Shown here piece after piece: positions 14,182-19,796 of a stretch of 19,796 nt of DNA. The notes beneath the pieces are model-generated. The model did not search any database. It was not told the origin of the DNA and saw only the letters and a program-made list of their open reading frames with translations. This stretch comes from DATLAN01 sp035527455 (GTDB lineage: Bacteria > Planctomycetota > Planctomycetia > Pirellulales > Thermoguttaceae). The stretch covers positions 1 to 19,796 of the forward strand of contig DATLAN010000243.1 in assembly GCA_035527455.1 (NCBI GenBank), written 5' to 3'. The position numbers and the translations under genes are program-made. How positions within the stretch are numbered: the stretch's first letter is position 1; each line of letters starts with the position of its first letter.

Positions 14182-15741
14182 TCAGAACCGTCCGGTGCCG
14201 TACCAGTGATTGGTTTGGCTGGGGTACATGTCGTAGCCGAATTCGGGATGGTAGCGGACCATGGTTCCGTAGTGGGGCGGCGAGCTGCGCCAGATGCGGA
14301 CCATGTTCAGCGCCCCGTCGACGATATCTTCCCCGGGGCCCGGCGAGGCGATCTCCGCCCGCATCGGTCCGCCGGCGTGGTGCCCGCACCCGTACTTCTT
14401 CTGCAATTCGGAGTTCTTCAGCGCCCAGGCCATCAGCGTATCGTTCGGGCGGCCGTCGGCGCTGCGGAGCCGCTGGCTCTCGCCGTAGCCCTTGCTGACG
14501 CGGATCGCCCAGGTCAGCGTGCGGCGGCTCAACGTGTTGGGTTCGAGCGTGAAGAACTCGAACTCCCGTTGTTCCTCTCCGAAGACCCGGTTGCCCGGAT
14601 CGGGCCCCAGATACCTAAACGGCATGGCGCTGACGACCTGTCCGTAATACGGCTCGTCCTCGTGCTGGAAGTCGTAGATGACCAATCCGGCCTTCTCGCG
14701 CATCGGCCGGAGATCGTCGAGGTTCAGCAATCGCCGTAGCAGGCCCTCGCTGCGGACCTCCGATTCGGTGGTTTGCCGGAGCAAAATGTACGCGTGCAGC
14801 ACGGGCACGGAAGCGGGCTTTGGCTCGAAGACACTCTGGTCGTTGTCGACGGCGATCAGCAGCATCTTCTTCTGCTGGACGGCCAGCTTCTTCGCCTGCT
14901 CGAAATCGGTTTGCCAACGCAACGGCGGCAGTTTGGATGCCCTTTCGGCCAAAGCCAACATGGCCTGAACGCCTTTGGCGGTCACGTACTCGCCGGGCAC
15001 CACGTGTACGAGCGTTCCATGGCCGGCGCCTTCATGCGCCAGGTCGATCACGCCGATTCCCGGGGCCTGATGGAACGAGCGAAAGGCCTCTTTGGCGAGC
15101 AACTCGCTGGAATCTTCCACGCGCAGCCGGGCCAACACGCACCGCCGCAACATGCCGGCCGTTTTTCCGTCCGGCAGAAACCGTTGCCCTTCGCAGTCGA
15201 AGGCCACGAAGAGCAGCTTCTCTTTCGCCTCCGCTTCGGCGTAGGCGGCCGCGTAGTCCGTGTGCCAATCCAGCCCGAAGTCGTCGGCCAGCGTGTGCGA
15301 GTCGTACTTCCTGATCGGATCTTCCAGGAACTGCAGGACTCGATCGTCCGAACGTTGGGCGTCCTCCAAAGCGAGCGTAGCCACGACGTACCCGTACTTG
15401 TCGGCGTGATACTTCAGGTTGACGATGACCAGCCCGGGCGCGTTGTTCAGGTGGCGAAACGCCCGATAGGCCAGCAGCGGCTTGTCCTCTTCGCCCGGTT
15501 GGTCCGCGGCAAGGGTCGCCGACGCGGGAAGTTCCGCCAGGACGAACTCCTGCAAAGCCGCCGTGACTTTCGGCTCGGGGACGTATCGCGCGTCGTCGTC
15601 GTAAAACGAAAGCAACAGCAGTTTTTCGTTCCCCTTGGCTTCGTGATACGCCTTCGCGTAATCTTGGTGCCAAGACGGCTTCTCGCCGAAGACCGTGACG
15701 CAAACCAGGTTCAAGCACAGGAAAAAGCACGTCCGATTCAT
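14182..15741 (-). CDS. Secreted protein: three thioredoxin-like repeats plus CAP-like domain
   Basis: 519 residues. ATG at 15741 has a strong GGGAGGAA about 5 nt upstream and a signal peptide (residues 1-19). Three repeats of about 120 residues start at W24 (WHQDYAKAYHEAKGNEK), W159 (WHTDYAAAYAEAEAKEK) and W276 (WQTDFEQAKKLAVQQKK). Each continues into a LLLLSF/LLFVAF/LLIAV strand, as in thioredoxin-like folds that handle in vivo 'co-opted' substrates. None has a CxxC, so disulfide chemistry is unlikely. Residues about 405-519 resemble a CAP/SCP domain: HH at 454-455, AEIA at 462-465 (compare the ENIA/ENLA motif) and W484-x2-S-PPHYGTM with H490. Length and order match no single family recognised here. 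The open frame continues upstream to 16167 but lacks support. The role is unknown; cell-surface or periplasmic location is expected. Confidence 0.8.
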   Translation of the reverse strand: MNRTCFFLCLNLVCVTVFGEKPSWHQDYAKAYHEAKGNEKLLLLSFYDDDARYVPEPKVTAALQEFVLAELPASATLAADQPGEEDKPLLAYRAFRHLNNAPGLVIVNLKYHADKYGYVVATLALEDAQRSDDRVLQFLEDPIRKYDSHTLADDFGLDWHTDYAAAYAEAEAKEKLLFVAFDCEGQRFLPDGKTAGMLRRCVLARLRVEDSSELLAKEAFRSFHQAPGIGVIDLAHEGAGHGTLVHVVPGEYVTAKGVQAMLALAERASKLPPLRWQTDFEQAKKLAVQQKKMLLIAVDNDQSVFEPKPASVPVLHAYILLRQTTESEVRSEGLLRRLLNLDDLRPMREKAGLVIYDFQHEDEPYYGQVVSAMPFRYLGPDPGNRVFGEEQREFEFFTLEPNTLSRRTLTWAIRVSKGYGESQRLRSADGRPNDTLMAWALKNSELQKKYGCGHHAGGPMRAEIASPGPGEDIVDGALNMVRIWRSSPPHYGTMVRYHPEFGYDMYPSQTNHWYGTGRF

Positions 15742-16002
15742 GTCATTTCCTCCCGAATGTCCGTGACTGAGCGTTACGTACCCAATGGCACCCGGCGGCG
15801 GGCGCACCCGACACGCACGAACCGACGGCGCGTCCTCTGCTATGACGCGAAGGACTTGCCGCGTGGAGCATCGCACGGGCGGGCGCGTCTTCCGGCAGGA
15901 TCTACACAGGCGGGAAAATCGACTCGGCCTCGCTGGCCAGGGCAACGGGCCGGGCCGGGTGGTTGGCAGGTTGCTCGGGGTTGGCTCCCTGGCAGTGCCT
16001 TT

Positions 16003-16030
16003 ACTATAGCGGTTCAACAGCGTGCTGCAA
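16003..16030 (-). promoter_or_regulatory. Weak candidate promoter for the 14182-15741 gene
   Basis: The minus strand reads TTGCAG (16025-16030), a 16-nt spacer, then TATAGT (16003-16008, five of six matches). It would give a leader of about 250 nt, so it is a tentative assignment. Confidence 0.28.
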
Positions 16031-16140
16031 CAACCCGTCTCGGCTTTTCGGGATACGCGGGCGTCGCGCTTGACGAAGCAGGGTCCGTTCGTTACATTGG
16101 CCGCCACCGTCGGCCGAGGCGTCGGTAATGGTCGATTCGA

Positions 16141-16168
16141 TTGATCTGGTCGGTCTCGGACGTACAAT
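16141..16168 (+). promoter_or_regulatory. Candidate promoter for the 80-residue gene
   Basis: TTGATC (16141-16146) is followed by a 16-nt spacer and TACAAT (16163-16168, five of six matches to the -10). Transcription would start near 16175, about 40 nt before the ATG at 16216. Confidence 0.42.
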
Positions 16169-16215
16169 AGGGGTGTCGGGCCACTTTCCCGAAGGTCTTT
16201 ATTCGCGCGCCTGCC

Positions 16216-16458
16216 ATGGACTCACCTGCTGCCGACGACGGCGGACGGACCGAGGGTTTCGACATCCCGCGAGAGTGGCTCGAGGAATTCGAAGCTGCCG
16301 CCCGCCGACCGCTTCGCGAGCGTTTTCGCTACGCTTTCATCAAGACGTACAAGCCGGTGATGGACGACGCGCCGTATCGGTCCTTCGACACGACCGCCGA
16401 GTATCGCCGCTGGTGCGAGGAGAATCTTCCGGATTGGTTGGGTTACGGGCGCGTTTGA
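16216..16458 (+). CDS. Small protein of unknown function, 80 residues
   Basis: The protein is compact, charged and aromatic-rich: DIPREWLEEFEAAARRPLRE, RYAFIKTYKPVMDDAPYRSF, AEYRRWCEENLPDWLGYGRV. It has no signal peptide and no transmembrane segment. Its composition and a promoter-like site 48 bp upstream support it as a real gene, although there is no clear ribosome-binding site. A longer frame from 16128 has less support. No family could be named with certainty. Small helical proteins of this style are often found beside toxin or nucleotidyltransferase genes, but no such partner is adjacent here, so no function is claimed. A palindromic element begins 17 bp after its stop. Confidence 0.65.
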   Translation: MDSPAADDGGRTEGFDIPREWLEEFEAAARRPLRERFRYAFIKTYKPVMDDAPYRSFDTTAEYRRWCEENLPDWLGYGRV

Positions 16459-16474
16459 GTATCGTCAGGCCGGC

Positions 16475-16551
16475 GGGTGGCACGCCCTGAGGAACGAAGG
16501 GCGTGGAGAAGCTGCCAAACCACGCCCTTCGTTCCTCAGGGCGTGCCACCC
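16475..16551. repeat. 77-bp palindromic element, copy 2
   Basis: Arms 16475-16506 and 16520-16551 are perfect reverse complements and identical to those at 6963-7039. The 13-nt loops match at 10 of 13 positions. It lies between the 80-residue gene and the Tat-signal gene and could act as a strong hairpin or transcription barrier for the former. Confidence 0.95.
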
Positions 16552-16608
16552 AATTGAACGAATTGTTTCTGTACGGCCCCTAATCCCAGACGAGAGGAAT
16601 CGAGAACC

Positions 16609-17511
16609 ATGAGAAATCGAGAAACGCAATCGTTCGACCGACGTCAGTTCCTCAAGTCCGCCGCGTGCGGCGCTGCTGCTTCGGCCGTGATGCCGGGGCT
16701 GTTTGCGTCTGCCGCTTCCGCCGCGGAAGGCCGGTGGAAAATGAAGCTGTCGTGCTCGACGATCGACTACAGCCGCCTGACGATCGAAGAGGCGTGCCGG
16801 CGGATCGCCGCGTTGGGTTTCGAAGGCGTCGACGTCTGGAGCGCGCACGCCGGCTGCCCGCACTTGGACGACGTGCTCGACCGGCTGGGGGCCGAAGGGC
16901 TGAAGGAAGTCTTGGCCGAGAACAAGTTGAAACTCTACGCCTTCTCCGTCTACAGCGGCGGCTACGGCAAGTACGCCGAGCTGTTGGGCAAGGCCGGCGG
17001 GGGCGTGGCCGTGCGCGGCAGCGCCGGGGCCTGCCCGCCCGAGGAACTCACCAAGCGGATGAAAGCGTTCATCGAAGGGCTCAAGCCGGATCTGGAACTG
17101 GCCGAGAAGTACGATTCCTATCTGGCCGTCGAGAACCATGGCGGGGCCTTGCTCAACGGGCTCGACTCGTTCAATGCCTTTGTCGACAACAACGGCCATC
17201 CGCGGCTGGGCATCGCCATGGCCCCCTATCACTTGCAGGGCCAAGGAGTATCCATCGAGGAAGCGATCGCGGCGACCGGCAAGCAGTTGTTTTTCTTCTA
17301 CGCCTGGCAGCGAGCCCCGGGCACCGGCCAGTTACCCGGCATCGGCCCGACCGACTGCACGCCCTGGCTGGCCGCGTTGTCCAAGATCGACTACCCCTGG
17401 TACGTCAACCCGTTCATGCACCAAGAGCCCGAGCCCGACGCCATGGACGAGGCGCTGGCCAAGTCGCGGGACTATCTCGAGGCCTGTTACGCGAAAGCGG
17501 TGCCGCGTTAG
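16609..17511 (+). CDS. Tat-exported sugar isomerase/epimerase-like TIM-barrel protein
   Basis: 300 residues. The twin-arginine signal is DRRQFLKS (10-17), followed by an Ala-rich hydrophobic stretch and a likely cleavage after about residue 39 (ASAASAA), so it is exported folded, probably with a metal cofactor. The rest is the xylose-isomerase-like TIM barrel (AP endonuclease family 2): LTIEEACRRIAALGFEGVDVW (residues 57-77), E175-N-H177 in YLAVENHGG as a metal-site candidate, and H208 in APYHLQ. Planctomycetes commonly carry many exported proteins of this kind, usually in sugar metabolism. The substrate cannot be deduced. A GAGAGGAAT-type ribosome-binding site lies about 10 nt before the ATG. 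The gene converges with the alpha/beta hydrolase gene. Confidence 0.87.
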   Translation: MRNRETQSFDRRQFLKSAACGAAASAVMPGLFASAASAAEGRWKMKLSCSTIDYSRLTIEEACRRIAALGFEGVDVWSAHAGCPHLDDVLDRLGAEGLKEVLAENKLKLYAFSVYSGGYGKYAELLGKAGGGVAVRGSAGACPPEELTKRMKAFIEGLKPDLELAEKYDSYLAVENHGGALLNGLDSFNAFVDNNGHPRLGIAMAPYHLQGQGVSIEEAIAATGKQLFFFYAWQRAPGTGQLPGIGPTDCTPWLAALSKIDYPWYVNPFMHQEPEPDAMDEALAKSRDYLEACYAKAVPR

Positions 17512-17535
17512 GGGGGCCGATATTCAGGTGACGCC

Positions 17536-17552
17536 CGTAAAGCGGCTTTACG
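17536..17552. terminator. Small hairpin between convergent genes
   Basis: CGTAAAG, a 3-nt loop and CTTTACG form a perfect 7-bp stem. It lies between the two converging genes and overlaps the stop codon of the hydrolase. No T-tract follows on either strand, so it may be only a weak bidirectional terminator or mRNA 3'-end structure. Confidence 0.3.
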
Positions 17553-18393
17553 ACTTGTTGACACACCGCCGATCGAGCCACTCCGTCATATTCGCCGTGA
17601 CCTGCTCTTTTTCCGGTTCGTGGAGCAGATCGTGATAGAGTCCTTCGTAGATCCGGAGCGTCTTGTCGGTCGAGCCGGCCCGGTCGTGGAGTAGGCGGCT
17701 TCCCGTGGGATCGACGATCCGGTCGGCCGTGCCTTGCAGGATCAACAGCGGCAGGCGAAGCGACGGGGCGTGGTCTTGCAGGTGTTGTGCCGCGTCGAGG
17801 ATCTCGGCGCCGATGCGGACGGTAAACTTCTCGTGGAAAACCAGCGGGTCCTGCCGGAAATCGGCCACCACTTGCGGATCGCGCGAAATCCACCCGGAAC
17901 CCAGCCGGACGACCCGCAGTCGGGGAAACAGACGGCTGACCAACCGCGCACCCCGGCGCAGCAGCGGAAACACGCCTTTGCCGACCCGGACGGCCGGTGC
18001 GCTGAGCACCATGCCCGCAACGTCGGGCTGCCGCGTGACGGCCAGCCGTGCCGCGATGGTTCCGCCCATGCTGTGGCCGAGCAGGAAGATCGCCTTGCCG
18101 GACTCGCGACGCTTGACCTCCTGAAGAAATATGTCGAGATCGGCGGCGAATTCGTCGAACGAGCGGACGAAGACCCGTTCCCCGTTCGATTGGCCGTGCC
18201 CGCGTAGATCCAAGGCGTAAACCGCGTAGCCGTGACGGTTTAGCTCCTTCGCCACGTCAGCGTATCGGCCGCTGTGTTCGATGAAACCATGGACCAGCAC
18301 CACCACGGCCGCCGATTCCCGCTCGGGCAGCCAGCACTGCTGGTACAGCTCCAAGCCGTCGTGTCCCTTGAAACGGCCATCTTGATGGGGCAT
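17548..18393 (-). CDS. Alpha/beta hydrolase, monoacylglycerol-lipase-like
   Basis: 281 residues, the usual length of the Hydrolase_4 (lysophospholipase/monoacylglycerol lipase) family. The oxyanion-hole HGF is at 35-37 and LDLRGHGQS is at 61-69. The nucleophile is S108 in GHSMGG, and D224 (GTADRIVD) and H254 (EGLYHDLLHEP) complete the triad. There is no signal peptide, so it should act in the cytoplasm or at the inner membrane face. Family members cleave fatty-acid esters of glycerol or lysophospholipids. The gene is monocistronic, with a promoter-like TTGACA-N17-TGCACT just upstream, and is divergent from mlaE. Both could touch lipid turnover, but nothing shows shared regulation. Confidence 0.9.
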   Translation of the reverse strand: MPHQDGRFKGHDGLELYQQCWLPERESAAVVVLVHGFIEHSGRYADVAKELNRHGYAVYALDLRGHGQSNGERVFVRSFDEFAADLDIFLQEVKRRESGKAIFLLGHSMGGTIAARLAVTRQPDVAGMVLSAPAVRVGKGVFPLLRRGARLVSRLFPRLRVVRLGSGWISRDPQVVADFRQDPLVFHEKFTVRIGAEILDAAQHLQDHAPSLRLPLLILQGTADRIVDPTGSRLLHDRAGSTDKTLRIYEGLYHDLLHEPEKEQVTANMTEWLDRRCVNKS

Positions 18394-18423
18394 GGGTCGG
18401 TCCCTCGTGAAATCTCCCCAGGA

Positions 18424-18452
18424 AGTGCAACAAGCCCGGCAATGCTTGTCAA
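18424..18452 (-). promoter_or_regulatory. Candidate promoter for the alpha/beta hydrolase
   Basis: The minus strand has a perfect TTGACA (18447-18452), a 17-nt spacer and TGCACT (18424-18429, three of six matches). The start codon lies 31 nt downstream of the -10. Confidence 0.4.
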
Positions 18453-18756
18453 GGTCCCCGCAGTGGCAGTTTCCCTATGTTCGCCATATTTTGCATTCCC
18501 CCAAATCCAAACGACCGTTAGGCTTTCTTCAAGCCGCGCCATCGGCACGACGAAGTAACAAGAGGCCCGCGCGACCGGTGCGCAAACGGCAGCAAGTGCA
18601 GGAGCGTAGGCGGGCAAGGTGCCCGCGTTAAGGACCTCACGGACCGCAGTCCGTGGGCGTTGGGTCGGCTGGCTCACCTGATGACGACATTGCGGGCCTC
18701 CAATTTGCAATTTGCAATTTGCATTTTTCAATTGACAATTTTCAGTTTCCCACGCC
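18453..18756. other. Divergent intergenic region upstream of mlaE with hairpins and AT-rich repeats
   Basis: No gene is supported in this stretch. It contains a hairpin at 18610-18626 (GCGGGCA, 3-nt loop, TGCCCGC), a second at 18638-18655 (CACGGAC, loop CGCA, GTCCGTG), and an AT-rich block at 18701-18744. The AT-rich block has three tandem CAATTTG units followed by related CAATTGACAATTTTC. These are of the short interspersed kind rather than known regulatory motifs, and their effect on mlaE transcription is unknown. Confidence 0.7.
18701..18721. repeat. CAATTTG 7-bp tandem, three copies
   Basis: Three exact CAATTTG units, continued by looser AATT-rich sequence to 18744. This is a sharp local drop in GC content immediately upstream of mlaE. 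Confidence 0.9.
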
Positions 18757-19644
18757 ATGGCCACTGGTTCCGACATCCCGATCCCCGATCAGCCCTCTCC
18801 CGCGGGTCGCGTGCAGGCGGCGGCCGATTGGGTGGCCGATTCCATCGCCGATTGCGGGGCCTTGGTCATGGACTGGATCGGCGCCCTGGGCAGCATCTCG
18901 CTGTTCGCCGGCCGCACCATGCGATGGCTCTTCACCCGACTCCCCCGCCGGGAGACCATCCTGCCGAACTTCTACCAGATCGGCGTGTTGAGCCTGCCGG
19001 TGGTGGCGTTGACCGGGACGTTCATCGGTATGGTGCTGGTCGTGCAGAGCTACGCCCAGTTCCGCACGCTCCACATGGAGTCGCGGCTGGGGGCGGTGAT
19101 CAATATGTCGCTGGTCCGGGAACTGGGGCCCGTGCTGGCCGCCACGATGCTCGCCGGCCGGGTGGGCAGCTCGATGGCCGCCGAGCTGGGCACCATGCGC
19201 GTGACCGAACAGATCGACGCGCTGTCGAGCATGGGCGCCAACCCGATCCACTATCTGGTCGTCCCGCGGTTCCTCGCCTGCATCATGCTGATTCCGGCCC
19301 TGACGATCATGGCCGATTTCATGGGCGTGGCCGGCGCGTTCTTCTACGCCGTCTATCTGCTGGGCATCGACATGCACCACTATTTGGAAAACTCCCGGGA
19401 GTTCGTCGGCAACTTCGACCTGTTCGCCGGCGTGTTCAAGAGCCTTTTCTTCGGCGCGGCGATCGCCATCATCGGCTGCCACCGCGGCTTCCATTGCGAT
19501 CCGGGGGCCGAAGGCGTCGGCCGCGCCGCGACCACGGCGTTCGTTTATTCGTTCGTGATGATCTTGTTCCTGGACCTGATCTTGGGGATCCTGTTGGATG
19601 CGGTCTACTATACCATTTGGCCCGAGGCACCGAAATTATTCTGA
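18757..19644 (+). CDS. mlaE: MlaE-family lipid ABC transporter permease
   Basis: 295 residues. After an N-terminal extension of about 60 residues, the permease domain shows hydrophobic helices and the family signature ELGPVLAATMLAGRVGSSMAAELGTMRVTEQIDAL (about 125-160 in order), followed by PIHYLVVPRFLACIMLIPAL and a final helix VYSFVMILFLDLILGILLDA. MlaE is the inner-membrane permease of phospholipid transporters (Mla) that move lipids between inner and outer membranes, working with the ATPase MlaF and the substrate-binding MlaD. Here neither partner is next to it: the downstream gene is on the opposite strand and the upstream neighbour is divergent. No strong ribosome-binding site precedes the ATG. 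Confidence 0.93.
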   Translation: MATGSDIPIPDQPSPAGRVQAAADWVADSIADCGALVMDWIGALGSISLFAGRTMRWLFTRLPRRETILPNFYQIGVLSLPVVALTGTFIGMVLVVQSYAQFRTLHMESRLGAVINMSLVRELGPVLAATMLAGRVGSSMAAELGTMRVTEQIDALSSMGANPIHYLVVPRFLACIMLIPALTIMADFMGVAGAFFYAVYLLGIDMHHYLENSREFVGNFDLFAGVFKSLFFGAAIAIIGCHRGFHCDPGAEGVGRAATTAFVYSFVMILFLDLILGILLDAVYYTIWPEAPKLF

Positions 19645-19674
19645 GTTGTCAGTTATCACTGGACTTTTGCAATC

Positions 19675-19796
19675 TCAGGTTAGCCCCAACTTGGCGACAA
19701 CATGGTCATAGCTCTGCGATTTCTCGGTGACTTGCTCGATGGCCCAGGCCAGCGTGGTCCGCAGGGTCTCGCTGAGCATGGCCCGACAGGCTTCGC
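19675..19796 (-). CDS. Unknown protein, C-terminal fragment cut by window edge
   Basis: The minus-strand frame is open from the window edge to TGA at 19675-19677. It gives 39 residues, including RAMLSETLRTTLAWAIEQV and ending VVAKLGLT, with normal amphipathic helical character. The 30-bp gap to the mlaE stop and the opposite orientation make it a separate gene converging on mlaE. There is too little sequence to name a family, and it could still be a chance frame. Confidence 0.5.
   Translation of the reverse strand, partial: EACRAMLSETLRTTLAWAIEQVTEKSQSYDHVVAKLGLT

Larger units (their letters stand above)
15742..16215. other. 474-bp intergenic region between divergent genes
   Basis: Open frames run across it on both strands because of the high GC content, but none has a start, ribosome-binding site or composition that supports a gene. 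It holds promoter-like sites for the flanking divergent genes (16003-16030 minus, 16141-16168 plus). No long repeat or RNA gene was recognised. Confidence 0.6.

Noticed and set aside
14773..16128. Plus-strand open frame of 451 codons opposite the thioredoxin-like/CAP gene
   Set aside because: No motif or signal; the opposite strand has a ribosome-binding site, signal peptide and internal repeats.
16340..16549. Minus-strand 69-codon frame across the second palindrome
   Set aside because: It is a translation of the palindrome and the antisense of the 80-residue gene, with no independent support.
18732..18756. TTGACA at 18732 as a -35 for mlaE
   Set aside because: A -10 at normal spacing would lie on the start codon and no match is present there.

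Overview
The window is GC-rich bacterial chromosome with long coding regions, several GTG starts and many short palindromic repeats in the gaps. Lineage cannot be fixed without a search. The gene mix suggests a planctomycete or close relative (inference): a secreted FG-GAP/VCBS protein, a Tat-exported TIM-barrel protein, a PduT-like microcompartment shell protein next to a PduS-like flavo-Fe-S protein, and hairpin repeats that translate spuriously on both strands. No rRNA, tRNA, CRISPR array, transposase or phage gene was seen.

Layout. Positions 1-2995 (+) hold the 3' end of a probable beta-helix protein and a secreted VCBS/FG-GAP protein. Positions 2989-11516 (-) hold a tightly packed eight-gene run. 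In transcription order it is: a FemAB/GNAT-type acyltransferase, a radical SAM protein with a B12-binding-like N-terminus, a FkbH-type HAD-IIIC protein, a stand-alone acyl carrier protein, an SDR oxidoreductase, a NeuD/PglD-like left-handed beta-helix acyltransferase, a GH43/GH130-like five-bladed propeller protein, and a DegT/DnrJ/EryC1/StrS aminotransferase. A promoter-like site lies upstream at 11633-11661. Several junctions overlap by 4 nt or are separated by 1-2 nt, which implies translational coupling. The only clear break (6907-7081, between fkbH and the carrier protein) contains a perfect 32-bp-arm palindrome whose arms recur identically at 16475-16551.

Positions 11747-13863 (-) hold a PduS-like then a PduT-like gene, with no other microcompartment gene in the window. 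Their leader and intergenic spacer carry unusual repeats: a G-rich/C-rich inverted pair, a 15-bp tandem array and a 29-bp perfect inverted repeat. Positions 14182-15741 (-) encode a secreted protein with three thioredoxin-like repeats lacking CxxC and a C-terminal CAP-like domain.

Positions 16216-19644 hold an 80-residue unknown protein, a Tat-signal sugar isomerase/epimerase-like protein, a monoacylglycerol-lipase-like alpha/beta hydrolase (-) and an MlaE permease. A truncated minus-strand gene enters at the right edge.

How the genes may work together. The eight-gene run reads as a carrier-protein-tethered acyl pathway coupled to sugar or surface-glycan modification. FkbH would load a glyceryl-type unit on the ACP, the SDR, aminotransferase and radical SAM enzymes would alter the acyl unit or sugar, and one or more acyltransferases would deliver it. 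No glycosyltransferase or nucleotide-sugar dehydratase is in the window, so the final product is unknown. The PduS/PduT pair is expected to move electrons across a microcompartment shell encoded elsewhere.
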